From positions 7,069,000 to 7,132,999 of the forward strand of contig NC_051098.1 in NCBI RefSeq assembly GCF_901709675.1: a DNA stretch of 64,000 nucleotides, read 5' to 3'. Of this stretch, positions 49,538 through 60,963 are shown piece after piece. The stretch comes from Syngnathus acus. Its lineage: Eukaryota; Chordata; Actinopteri; Syngnathiformes; Syngnathidae. The translations under genes and the position numbers were made by a program. Positions within the stretch are counted from its first letter, which is position 1. Each line of letters begins with the position of its first letter. The notes under the pieces are model-generated. The model worked only from the letters and a program-made list of their open reading frames with translations, ran no database searches and was not told the origin of the DNA.

Positions 49538-49705
49538 TTAGCACTCCTGGTTATCACTGCAAGTGGAGGTGACGCCAGCCTTGGACAGGAAGAGCTTTCC
49601 ACTGGGACACACGCACACTTCAAAAAGACCCTCTGCATTTCCGGAAACTCCTCCTTGACTCTGGGGCAGATTGGTCATGCGCACTGTCTCGGCGTCCAGC
49701 ACCAA
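49538..49705 (-). CDS. SGCG: SGCG last exon, cysteine cluster
   Basis: Encodes [20 protein letters not shown], then [20 protein letters not shown] and TCSDNQEC, stop TAA 49540-49538. Acceptor CTCTCCAG. Confidence 0.95.
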   Translation of the reverse strand: MVLDAETVRMTNLPQSQGGVSGNAEGLFEVCVCPSGKLFLSKAGVTSTCSDNQEC

Positions 49706-52700
49706 CTGGAGAGCAGAGGAGGACAGCAATAATGAACATTTATGATTCCAGTCAAGAGAGTAATTAGTGAATTTGGCTTAAAGGGAAGTGGTGTAGAACA
49801 AGACGTCAAACTCAAGGCCAGGGGCCCAAATCCGTCCCGACATATTAGTTTATATGGCCCGTGAAAGTGCATGGCTACAATCTGTAACCATTTTTTTAAA
49901 TTGTCTTGTGTATTAAATAATAATGATGATTTTTTTTTCAGGTGCACATTGGTAATCTATGTCCCCTAATTTGCTACATACTAGTGGGACATGACTTTTC
50001 TTTTATTGGGGCAGTTGTAACAGCCATATGAATTCTGCCCAGATACAAGAGACCAGTGGTCCTGGTATAAAAAAACCAACACCACTGTTTCCAACCTCCA
50101 ACCGTACATGTTGACAATTGACATGATAGTGAGAAAAGCGTGTTTTCCTTACCAGTCCCACGCTGGATTGCAGGATAACGTCCATATTGGAAGCCACTTC
50201 AATGTTCCCAGCCAAGGCTTTTAAATGAACTCCCTTTGGAGCGTCCATTGTGAGTGAACGAGTGGGAGATTCCAACCTGAGAATGAACAGAAAAACATTC
50301 CATTATCTTGGAAGAGCAGCGTCCATCAGTCATGGTGGGATTGGCTGGTAAACTGACAGGATGACAACGATATGGCAGAAGCCCTCACCTCAGGTCTTTG
50401 AAGAGCTCTGACTTGAGAAGGGGAACCTCCACTGAATGTTGGAACAGTGCTCCTTCAGGACCTGAGAGTGAATAAATAACACATGACAGATGATTCCAGA
50501 ACACAGCACCGATTTCCATATTTTCCAATTCCAATGTTTTGGTTTTCATAGTAAATATTTTCACTAATGCTGTCCATCAATAATTTTTTTCCCACAGTGC
50601 CAAGTAGCTTCAATACCCCACGGTCCAAATTGCAGTATATGTGAGTGTCTGTGAACAATTGGAATGATGCTCAGTGCTACAAAGCACAACAACTCTTATT
50701 GTTTTGACTGTTCTTTTGCTTTGACGGACGAGCAAGAACTATGGTGGCCAATAACGGTTAAAAAAAAAAAAACGGCTTGAAAAAAGTGAAAGAGCTCAGG
50801 GAGCTACACACTGATGTCATAACGTTCTTTTTGATGAGTGAACATAAATTCACATTCTCAAAATTAGTTTATGTAAATTAGAAGCCAGATGTTCCAATAT
50901 TTTGCAAGACTGTATTATTCAAAGTGAGTTGCCTTGTCAGGCCTGCAGCCATGTGAGAAGAGGAGTGGAGATGACCTCCACTCAGCTTGACTCAAGCGAT
51001 CAAGCAGATTTGAGCAGGAGACAAATGAAGGGCGACAGCAGAGTCAATGAAAGAATCACGATGTGAAGCTAAATGTGTTTCCTCGGGGTGCACAAGCTTT
51101 ATCTGGGCTACTGTGCCGTGTGCAGTGAAGTGACCCCAGGCGTAATGCAGCTAGCGGCTGACAACCCCCTCAACATTAATCAAACAACCCCTGTGTGAGG
51201 TCACAGGCCCACAGCGGCATCAATACGCAGTGGAAAAAGAAGACAAACTAATGGAGGGGGAAATGATAATGACATCATGACAATGTGTGTTTCATCATTG
51301 CTTCAAATTTGCCTTAATTTGTCTGCCATTTTCCATTACATCATTTATTCATATATGTAAAATTCAATTTGTTTATGGGATGCTTTTTTTGTACCTGTGA
51401 TACGCAGTTTGTCTGGTCCATTCACAGCCTGGTTGCCATCTGCAGAGAACAGCATGTTGTCGCTAGGGGAGCTGATGAGCATGTTGGGTGTATCTCCTTC
51501 AGTCTGCTTTGGACCTGCGGCAGCATTTATGACAATTCAAACTCATTTCATTAGTGTATGTGAACAGATACAGAAAATACAAGAACAAGTATTTGATCAT
51601 TGTGCCATGGTATTATTGTCCATACATGAAAATACTCCAAAGTAAATATAAATTCAATAGTTATCGAGAGCCCAGTATTTTGTGTTTTGGTCAGACAAAC
51701 AATACCAATACAGCTCATTGTCTAATGAGTGCTGTTTGTTAAAAGTGATTGTTTATTATGAATGTGTAAGAATGAATAAAAGTTGAGTTGAGTTTATTAT
51801 GGGTGTGTTCACTCTCTCAGCTTCTTACCCACAGACATCCTCCCTGTGACATCACCATTTTCATCGCGGGCATTGAGGTAAACCTTTTCCGTATCCGAGT
51901 GTATAAGGAGTGGAGAGTCCTGGAATGAAAGGAAGTAGGCATCCTAACTATTATGGAAAAATAGATATTCTGTAAATGTGCAACACAAATCCCATAAAGT
52001 GTGATACAATAACCACTGATGGTTACTTTGGCTTCCTAGTTGTACATGAAAGAATCACAGAGTTTAATGCTCAAATTGGCCATAACATTAAAGTAGCTTC
52101 AACATTTTTTTAATCTAGCGTAGTACATTTGTTAAATACAGTTCAGGTGTATTTAAGTTTTAAGTACATTTTGCATGTAATCTTTTTGAATTATTTCTTT
52201 GTCAAATAGTTATGCAGGTTAAATTTTCATTTAACTTTTGTCTGGAATGCATTTTAATAGTGTCACTATGTAAGTACAGCTCTTTAATTGGCTAGCACTA
52301 CCACAACATGTGTCCTCATTGCCAACCTGTCTTGGCAATGACATTGAACCTAATGTCCTTAATACAAGCAAAATGTAGCCGATCCAATATACAATCCATG
52401 TTATATATTGTTGCTTTGTGTCACTTCTTATGGTAGTATTGGGCAACTGAATACATACCGACTCACCATGTAGTATTTGTTTTTTGTTGTGTACTTTGCT
52501 TAGTGGATGACCATAATGATATGCAGGCATCCTACCATTACAGAATTTCAAGTTAGATTGTTGGAAGACCCAACATTTTTATGAATGTGATGAGTTGTTT
52601 TTCTGTATAAGCCTATTGATTGGCTGGCAACCAATTGAGGGTTGTAGCCCATCTGACACCCAAAGTCAAAGGACAAGCGCTACAGAAAACAGATGGATGG

Positions 52701-53950
52701 ATCGCATGTTTGGCCCATGCTGAGGTGCCAAGTACTGTTATGCACACAACTTGAATAGGATGGAAATGAAATTTGACTTGTGTTCTGTGCTAAAAAGCTG
52801 TCAGACCCAGATGGAGCCTGAAATGTATAACATGCATAAGCATTAAAAAGTGAGGGCACTCACTGACTCTAAATGTCAAATGCATAACAAATGTCTTGAG
52901 AAATGCTTCCATGAGCAAGAAAACCCATAACATGTAAACAACTGCAGCAAAGCGTTCCCATGTGCTGCTCGCAGGCAGGCCGTAAACCACGTTTCCACCG
53001 CAAACATCCTTGAGGTTCATCGGAAGCTCACTGCAGGAGCACGCGCGCGGCGGGAGACTTCAGGAGATTGGGCTCTATCCAAACTGCCTCGGAGCGCTTG
53101 GAAACGACAGTTTTGCAGAAAGCAAGGACTCACACTTTCCAACAATCATGCAGGGTGTGTGTGGGGGGTGGGGGGAGTTAAACACAGAGGGAATAATGAC
53201 AACCTTGCTGGATGGCTTAATTAGCAGGGAGGGAAAAGAAAGCAGAGAAAGTTCACATACTTCTCTGGAGTGGATCTCCTCTGCGTAGAGGGGCAAGAGA
53301 AACTCGGATTCACCCTCGTCCAACTTCACGCCTTCCGAGTGGACTTGCAGGAGGCCCATTCCTTCCTGAGGTCACGCAAGACATGGAGGCAGATCATAAA
53401 TACAGCACTTGATAATTGACAGCTCAGCAAGAATATACAGTACCACCACTAAGCGCTTGCAGCAAAATAAAAACAGGTTGGCTCTAAAAATTCATAAATA
53501 GATCATATTTTGAAAAATAAATCTGGAAATAGATGAATCAATTGGTGCCAAACTGCAAGCACACTGAGGTTATTACTGATTTAATTTACATTGTACAATG
53601 TTCCTCTACATATTTGCGATTTGCTCCTGTTGACTTCACACAGTCATAAAGCTTAAAACTCACCATTTCGCTATTTTAGTGCCTAAGTCCTGCCTAATGC
53701 AAAAGTATTTCATCGGGACCATGGTTAGGACTTAAAGGGCTTAAACGCGAGCGGCACGTACCGAGTTGAACCACATGACCCTGAAGATCCAAATGGTGAG
53801 GGCCAGGTTGACCACCAGGATGATAATAAGCAGCAGCACAAACAGGTAGAGGCAGCGCTTCCGCCAGCCATAGATGCCGACCTTGTAGATGTGCTCAGGC
53901 ACGGGCGCGCCACTGCCCTCTGTGCTGCTCTCATACTGCTCACCCACCAT
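49538..53950 (-). CDS. SGCG: Gamma-sarcoglycan, type II muscle membrane protein (7 coding exons)
   Basis: Subunit of the dystrophin-associated sarcoglycan complex in the muscle sarcolemma; loss in humans causes limb-girdle muscular dystrophy. Exons (minus): 53950-53762, 53365-53261, 51919-51829, 51514-51395, 50461-50389, 50276-50153, 49705-49538. Phases close to 870 nt, 289 aa (human 291). Cytoplasmic N-terminus ([22 protein letters not shown]), one transmembrane helix at about 36-58, extracellular beta-rich part, and four conserved C-terminal cysteines at 265, 267, 283 and 289. The start ATG directly follows an acceptor (CTTGCAG), so the 5' UTR is mostly on an upstream exon. No N-glycosylation sequon is present. 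Beta/delta relatives were considered; the C-terminal CVCP pattern and DAPKGVH fit gamma. Confidence 0.96.
49791..49940. repeat. hAT-type MITE fragment
   Basis: ACGTCAAACTCAAGGCCAGG followed by ATGGCCCGTGAAAG resembles the common teleost element beginning CAGTG.TGTCAAACTCAAGGC. Lies in the last SGCG intron. Confidence 0.5.
50153..50276 (-). CDS. SGCG: SGCG exon 7
   Basis: Encodes [20 protein letters not shown], then [12 protein letters not shown]. Acceptor ATTCTCAG, donor GTAAGG. Confidence 0.95.
50389..50461 (-). CDS. SGCG: SGCG exon 6
   Basis: Encodes [20 protein letters not shown], then FKDLR. Acceptor ACTCTCAG, donor GTGAGG. Confidence 0.95.
50462..51394 (-). other. SGCG intron 5
   Basis: No exon or intact repeat recognised apart from a short A-run at 50759-50772. 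Confidence 0.5.
51395..51514 (-). CDS. SGCG: SGCG exon 5
   Basis: Encodes [20 protein letters not shown], then GPDKLRITG. Acceptor GCCGCAG, donor GTACAA. Confidence 0.92.
51829..51919 (-). CDS. SGCG: SGCG exon 4
   Basis: Encodes [20 protein letters not shown], then [10 protein letters not shown]. Acceptor CATTCCAG, donor GTAAGA. The human sequon NVT falls at EKVY here. Confidence 0.94.
51920..53260 (-). other. SGCG intron 3
   Basis: Contains a SINE 3' fragment at 52612-52702; otherwise no gene or complete element. Confidence 0.55.
52612..52702 (+). repeat. SINE 3' fragment
   Basis: GATTGGCTGGCAACCAATTG, then CTACAGAAAACAGATGGATGGA: tail-end blocks of the SINE at 22381-22747 in + orientation. 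Confidence 0.65.
53261..53365 (-). CDS. SGCG: SGCG exon 3
   Basis: 35 codons: [20 protein letters not shown], then [15 protein letters not shown]. Acceptor ACCTCAG, donor GTATGT. Confidence 0.94.
53762..53950 (-). CDS. SGCG: SGCG start exon with transmembrane helix
   Basis: 63 codons from ATG at 53950. [18 protein letters not shown], then [20 protein letters not shown]. The acceptor AGCTTGCAG abuts the ATG; donor GTACGT. Confidence 0.96.
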
Positions 53951-54310
53951 CTGCAAGCTGCTGACCACAACAACGTCATCAGGATACTCGCTTGAACAGG
54001 ATAATAACACAAGAGAAACACTGTACTGTATTCATGTACTGTACTACATTGCAGTACATGGAGCACATTTACAAGATATACAATCACCAACTATGACATA
54101 GTATGTACTGACAAGCTGTTCGAAATCAAAGAGGGTAAGGAAATACGAACAAACATTGAACGTGAAACACAAGAGGAAAAATGTGACTCATTTGCTATTT
54201 TTACAAAGACATAAAAAGCTGAAAAAGAGCTAAAAAGCAAAAAAAATCTTATTATGATGTAAGATGACCAAAAATACGAAATATAAATTGTTTAAACATA
54301 TTATTGGCAT

Positions 54311-54406
54311 AATATAATATAATATAATATAATATAATATAATATAATATAATACAATACAATACAATACAATACATTACAATACAATACAATACAATAT
54401 AATACA
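54311..54406. repeat. Pentanucleotide array, AATAT then AATAC
   Basis: About 19 units of 5 bp; the first ten or so are AATAT, the rest AATAC with one ATTAC variant. The switch point near 54353 suggests expansion of a mutated unit. Confidence 0.9.
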
Positions 54407-56697
54407 ACGATTTTTGACCAAAAAAATCTTATTGAAAAAATCCAAATGAAGGGAGAAAACTGATCATGCGAAATGACCATAAAGCAATCATTTTTACAAT
54501 AAAAACAAAAAAAAGGTTATATTTAATATGTAGTGGATTCCATTACATTGTTCATAAAAGAGGCATGCATATGTGCTAGCTCTACATATCGAATTGAACA
54601 GTGGTAAATCAGTAAACCCACATTTTCAAAGGGAAAAGGAAACGAAAGAAATCTGAGCATTCTGAATCGCATTATGTGCTCAGACACACCCAGTGCATAT
54701 CTGACTCATAGTGCCAATGGAAAGCTTGACAGCTTTTCCAGCAGTTTCACACTAAAAAGCAAAGTAAAATGCACTTTATTAGAGAGCAGAGGCGGGCTCC
54801 TGAGTGCCATATCAAGCAAAGCACACACAACAAGCTGATGCGAAGGCAGATGGAGGTCCAGATGCATCAACACAGCCTGGCCTCCAGTCAGCACACTGTC
54901 AGCATTGCACACTGTGACAACAAGCGGCCTCGGGGACACATTTGCCTTCGACTCAAACCCATTGGAGCCAAGGACTGCACCAATGATGTTGTGTTTTTTT
55001 TTTACCATTAATCTGCATTGGGAAGCACAAGGAGACTGTACAGTAGAGACAGAAGCCATAAACTGAAGATAAATCAACCACAAAACAAAGCAAAAATGAC
55101 AAGCATCATAATCAGCCAGGAAGAAGAACTATTATGAGAATAAAGTCACAATAGCATGAAAATGAAATAAAATAGTAATAAAATAATATTATTTATACAT
55201 ATGCACAAGTTGTATGATTGATTGACTGATTAATTGACTGGGGGTATAAAAGTTAAAATTGCACAAAAAAAAGTTGCAAAGTTATGATAATAAAGGTGTC
55301 ATTTTATGAGGGGGGAAAAGAGTTTTAAAATAAAGATGTGAAAAGACGGGAATATATCTTACATGGAGAAAAAATAGACTTATTATCTACAGTAATGTAA
55401 ATAGATGAGATTATTGGTACAGTCGGTATTGGTACAGGCCAACTTTTAAGAAACCATTACGACAATGAAAGCAGAGAAAAGGAATGCTACCAGAAACTGT
55501 TTCTTTCAATAAGAAAAGCTCTCGTTCTGTTGGGAGTTGACAAATAATTCAAACGCATGTCTTTGGAGCCCATTTGCCGGGGCCTAATGTTGTGGCCAAT
55601 GTTGCCTTCTATGTTGAGTGCTGCTTCTTCATTAGCACATCCAAAGTGGAAAACAAAGTAGAGACGTAATTGTGCTCCAAGTTAATGACGCGACAATCAG
55701 GTCCACGTAAACGCGTCCATCAGTCCTAATGGAGTCGTTCATTATGATCTTAATGAAGGAAGACTCAGTCCAGTTTCTTCCTCGCACACGCTCGGAACTT
55801 TTCCTTAGCAACCAAACAAAAACACTTGAATGCTGTGACTAGTGTTGGCTCGTAAGTGAACAATTCGTTCAAAAGAACGATTTGTTTTTCGGTGAACGAG
55901 AGTGAACGAATCACTTCCTAAAGTGATTGGTTCTTTTTTCAGTTCATATTACTTCGACCAGTAGGTGTCGGTAATGCACATTGAAGCTGGTGCCACCTCG
56001 CCGTAAAACAAAACGAAGAAGAAAATGACGTAACTTCCTATTAACGAACGAGTCGTGAATTGCATTTCCCGTTCGCCTACTGAACGGATCTGTGAGCGAA
56101 CGAGTCAGTGAGTGAGTGAGCGATTTGCATTTCCAGTTCATCGCGAGAACGGATCAGTGAGGGAACGAATCCTGACTTTCCCCTTCGCGAACGAGTTAAT
56201 GGGTGAACTACCTTCCCGTGCATCAACGGATCAGTCAGTGAACGTGTTGCGTCTCCTGGCGTGGCCATATATATATATATATGGCGTGGATATATTATTA
56301 TTATTTATTTATTTTTATTTTTTTAAATAAACATTTAACATTGATTTTTCCCTAATGAAGTGGTCTGTGATTAGGTACACCTGAAAATGGCGGTGTACCT
56401 AATAGAGTGTCGGAATAACGTCACGGATCAACCAGCCAATCACGAGGTGGGGGTGAGGGCGGGTGTGGCACTTTTCACTTTCACTTAAGGTTTTTCCCTA
56501 GTGGAGTGGCCTGTGATTAGTTACACCTGATGGACACTTCAATAGGTACACTACACGAGGTATAAATAAATAAATAAATAAATAAATAAACAAGAAAGTG
56601 TACCGAACGATTTGGTGAACGATTCTGTTGAACAAATCTTTTGAGTGAACCTATTCTAAAGATTCAGTTCACTTAGGAACTGGAATGCACATCACTA

Positions 56698-57010
56698 GTA
56701 CAAAAGAGTGCCGACGCCCGGCGGTTGACAGGTCAAAATAGCTGACTGGTTAGTGGTACGGTCTCTTACTCCGAAAGAGCTTGGTTCGATCCCAGGTGTA
56801 AACATTTACCTGACTGTGCTTTTAGATCTTTTGAGTGAACCGATTCTAAAGATTCAGTTCATTTCAAAGGACTGGAATGCACATCACTAGTACAAAACAA
56901 TGCGGACGTCCAAGGGCTATCAAGTCGCAGTATCCGACTGGTTAGTGACGCGGGCTCTTGCTCGACAAGAAGTTGGTTTGATCCCAGGAGTGAGCATTTA
57001 CCAAAATGTG
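56698..57010 (+). repeat. tRNA-like modules, left side
   Basis: Two units about 190 bp apart, each GTACAAAA, then GACTGGTTAGTG (A-box-like) and GGTTCGATCCC (B box, 56783-56793) or GGTTTGATCCC, then the hAT 3' end. Confidence 0.7.
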
Positions 57011-57570
57011 CTTTGAGGTCTTTTTCAACCTTTTATTCAAACACAAACATTCGGTATAATAACAAAATCAACTACAATCCAACAAATACAAAATTAAAAC
57101 AATGTCGACATAACGTGTGTCGGCTGCCATACCAGCAACGGTGTCTGTCACTCACTCGTGAATCTTCACGAACAAACTTGAAAATAGCGGTGTACCTAAT
57201 GGAGTGTCCGAATGACGTCACAGATCAACCAGCCAATCAGAAAGTGGGGGTGAGGGCGGGTGTGGCACTTTTCACTTAAACCAGGGGTGTCGACCTCCAG
57301 CACTCGAGGGGCCGCGTTCCAATATGTTTTCCAGGTTACCCTCGTTAAACACACCTGCGTGAAAAGATTTTGGTCATTTCACGTTCTGCAGGAGCTAAAA
57401 CTTTTCACGCAGGTGCACTTAACGAGGGAATCACACGGACACTCCATTAGGTACACCGCCATTTTCAAGTGTACCTAATAACAGGCCACTTTATTAGGGA
57501 AATATCATGGTCAAAGGTCACAGGTGTCAAGCTCTAGTCCTTGGGGCCGCATTCCAACATGTTTTCCAAG

Positions 57571-58165
57571 ATTCCCTCGTTAAGTGCACCTGCGTGAAAA
57601 GTTTTAGCTCCTGCAGAACGTCAAAATGACCAAAATCTTTTCACGCAGGTGTGTTTAACGAGGGTAACTTGGAAAACATATTGGAACGCGGCCTCGAGGA
57701 CTAGAGCTTGACACCTGTGACCTATGACCATGATATTTCCCTAATAAAGTGGCCTGTTATTAGGTACACTTAAAAATGGCGGTGTACCTAATGGAGTGTC
57801 CGTGTGATTCCCTCGTTAAGTGCACCTGCGTGAAAAGTTTTAGCTCCTGCAGAACGTCAAAATGACCAAAATCTTTTCACGCAGGTGTGTTTAACGAGGG
57901 TAACTTGGAAAACATATTGGAACGCGGCCTCGAGGACTAGAGCTTGACACCTGTGACCTATGACCATGATATTTCCCTAATAAAGTGGCCTGTTATTAGG
58001 TACACTTGAAAATGGCGGTGTACCTAATGGAGTGTCCGTGTGATTCCCTCGTTAAGTGCACCTGCGTGAAAAGTTTTAGCTCCTGCAGAACGTCAAAATG
58101 ACCAAAATCTTTTCACGCAGGTGTGTTTAACGAGGGTAACCTGGAAAAAATATTGGAACGCGGCC
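57571..58165. repeat. 236-bp tandem repeat containing a long hairpin (about 2.5 copies)
   Basis: Copies start at 57571, 57807 and 58043 (ATTCCCTCGTTAAGTGCACC). Each has CACCTGCGTGAAAAG and, about 40 bp on, CTTTTCACGCAGGTG, extended by CCTCGTTAA/TTAACGAGG: a stem of roughly 25 bp with a short loop. Confidence 0.85.
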
Positions 58166-58464
58166 CCTCGAGGACTGGAGGTCGACACCCCTGGTTTAAG
58201 TGCAAAGTGCCACACTCGCCCTCACCCCCACTTTCTGATTGGCTGTTTGATCTGTGACGTCATTCGGACACTCCATTAGGTACACCGCCATTTTCAGGTT
58301 CGTTCGCGAAGATTCACGAGTGAGTGACAGACAGCGTTACTGCTATGGCAGCCGACACACGTTATGGCCACATTGATGTTTGAATTTTGTATTTGTTGGA
58401 TTGTAGTTGATTTAGTTATTATACCGAATGTGTTTGTGTTTGAATAAAAGGTTGAAAAAGATCT

Positions 58465-58972
58465 CAATGCACATTTAAGTATATGCTGACACCTGGGATC
58501 GAACCAAGTTCTTATCGAGCAAGAGCCCATGTCACTAACCAGTCGGATATTTCGACTTGGTAACCCTTGGCCGTCTGCACTGTTTTGTACTAGTGATGTG
58601 CATTCCAGTCTTACAATGAACTGAATCTTTAGAATCGATTCACTCAAAAGATCTAAAAGCTAATTTAACTGTATGCTCACACCTGGGAACGAACCAAGTT
58701 CTTACCGAGCAAGAGTCCGTGTCACTAACCAGCCGGCTAGTTCGACCTGTCAACTCTTGGCCGTCTGCACTCTTTTGTACTAGTGATGTGCATTCCGGTC
58801 TTTAAAAGTGAACTGAATCTTTAGAATCGGTTCACTCAAAAGATCTAAAAGCACAGTCAGGTATATACTTACACATGGGATTGAACCAAGGTCTTAACAA
58901 GCAAGAGCCCATGTTACTAACCAGTCGGCTATATCGACCTGGCAGCCGTCGGCCGTCTGCACTGTTTTGTAC
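58465..58972 (-). repeat. tRNA-like modules, right side
   Basis: Three minus-strand units at 190-192-bp spacing (TTTTGTACTAGTGATG at about 58583, 58773, 58965), each with a GGTTCGATCCC-type B box (one GGTTCGTTCCC, one GGTTCAATCCC) and GACTGGTTAGTG. Mirror of the left modules, with one more copy. Confidence 0.7.
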
Positions 58973-59236
58973 TAGTGATGTGCATTCCAGTTCTCAAGTG
59001 AACTGAATCTTTAGAAATGGGTTCACTCAAAAGATTTGTTCAAAAGAATCGTTCACCGAATCGTTAGCTACACTTTCTTATTTATTTATTCATTCATTTT
59101 TTTACGTAAAACACATATTGTCATATAAAGCAGTTAACCAAATGTCTGATTTTTATGTTTTAATTGGCGAATATAAAAACAAGGAATAAAACACCAGACA
59201 AGTTTTAACATAAATGTTTCTTTTAAAAAAATATAA

Positions 59237-59240
59237 ATAA

Positions 59241-59283
<43 letters not shown>

Positions 59284-59284
59284 A
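59237..59284. repeat. (AAAT)n microsatellite
   Basis: About 12 AAAT units inside arm A'; the opposite arm has a shorter AAAT/ATTT tract at 56300-56330. Confidence 0.9.
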
Positions 59285-60963
59285 AATAATAGTAATAATA
59301 ATATATCCACGCCATATATATATATGGCCACGCCAGGAGACGCAACACGTTCACTGACTGATCCGTTGATGCACGGGAAGGCAGTTCACCCATTAACTCG
59401 TTCGCGAACGGGAAAGTCAGGATTCGTTCCCTCAGATCCGTTCAGTTGGTTAACGGGAAATGCAATTCACGACTCGTTCGTGAACGGGAAGTTCCCTCAC
59501 TGATCCGTTCTCGCGATGAACTGGAAATGCAAATCGCTCACTCACTCACTGACTCGTTCGCTCACAGATCCGTTCAGTAGGCGAACGGGAAATGCAATTC
59601 ATGACTCGTTCGTTAATAGGAAGTTACGTCATTTTCTTCTTCGTTTTGTTTTACGGCGAGGTGGCACCAGCTTCAATGCGCATTACCGACACCTATTGGT
59701 TGAAGTCATATGAACTGAAAAAAAGAACCAATCACTTTAGGAAGTGATTCGTTCACTCTCGTTCATTGAAAAGAAATTCGTTCTATTGAACGACTCGTTC
59801 ACTCACGAGCCAACAAAAAAACGGATCAGTGTGTGTGTGGGGGGGGGGGGGGGCGATTCGTTGAACGATTCGTTTGAACGAATCTTTTGAGTGAACTGAT
59901 TCTAAAGAGTCCGTTCACTTAAAAGAACTGAAATGCACATCACTAGCCGTGACAATTTCAAGGAAAATATTTTCCTCGAGTCCGCGCTTTTAATTTGGAG
60001 CCTGCCGCCAAAGGAAGGGTGGTCAGATTGATTAGGAAAGTGTGGCATCATTAGTACGTGGGATCCCTCTATCGGTACGCAAAAGAATAACTTGATTACT
60101 CTATATTTTTTAGTACAGTTCAGTTGTATTTAACTTTTAAGGACAATTTAAGTGTAGTTAGCCTTTTCCAGTTGGTTGTTATCAATATTAATTCAGGTAC
60201 ATTTTATATATTTTTTTTTTCTTACATATGTGCATTTTTTTCCTCATTTTAATTGGAATAGTTACATCAGAAAAGTGTTTTATTTTTCTTCATTTAAGCA
60301 CATTGTTGGTATTCAAACTGTACATTGTGTTTCAGTGTCTTACTTTTTACTAGGAGTAAAACCTCCTTTTTGATCAATTAACATTTGGGCCAACTCCGTA
60401 ACTGTATTTTATTGAAATTATTTGAGGTCTATTACTTTATTCTTGTAACAATACTTATTTTTTTTTTGTAGTCTTTTGTAAAATTGCAATAGTAAATTTA
60501 CCACATAATGTGAAGTGCTGCAAAGCCTGTACCCAACGTTATGACTGTATTCTTTAACTGGAACCAATAATGAATGAAAAAGTCCTGAAAGTATTTGGTA
60601 AAAACTATCCGCTCATGAAGTGGACTTCCCGTCTTTCACTGCTGGCTTACCTTCTATAAATAGAGGACTCTGTGCTGTATTGTAAGTATATTTTAGAAAA
60701 GGCACCACAGAACACATACACACACACACTTGAGTGGTTTGGCTCATGGGCACATTAAATAATCAAGTGAAAATATAACTCACACTGACATTGTGTTTGT
60801 TCAAGTTATTTTAGTATTGCTGCCCTTGTATGGTAACACTGTTAACGGTGCCATCAGAGGTCAGCGTGAGGCGTGGAGGTGTCAAAAAAAGAGGTCAAAT
60901 GTCACACGAGAGACTTTAGTGACACGCATGAGTTTGGAAAGGGAAAACAACAAGAGTACTCAC

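Larger units (their letters stand above)
55840..59945. mobile_element. 4.1-kb composite hAT-like element, imperfect palindrome with 8-bp target duplication
   Basis: Begins TAGTGTTGGCTCG and ends GCACATCACTA. It is flanked by GCTGTGAC (55832-55839) and GCCGTGAC (59946-59953), an 8-bp duplication with one mismatch, as expected for hAT insertion. Outer arm A (55840-56697) is repeated inverted at 58973-59815. A 65-codon frame at 56141-55944 and its mirror at 59516-59713 differ by one residue. Inside are inverted tRNA-like modules, mirrored 57000-57170/58300-58460 segments, and a central 236-bp tandem repeat. No transposase frame. It lies within SGCG intron 1. Confidence 0.8.
53951..60963 (-). other. 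SGCG intron 1 (about 7 kb)
   Basis: Contains an AATAT/AATAC pentanucleotide array (54311-54406) and the 4.1-kb composite inverted-repeat element (55840-59945). The remainder is AT-rich with no coding sequence recognised. Confidence 0.6.

Noticed and set aside
49253-49732. 159-codon + frame over the GT repeat
   Set aside because: Open only because (GT)n encodes alternating Cys/Val; it overlaps the real SGCG last exon on the other strand.
55944-56141. 65-residue protein encoded in both palindrome arms
   Set aside because: Its apparent conservation comes only from the arms being copies; composition follows the GAACGA/ACTCGTTC repeat, not a protein.
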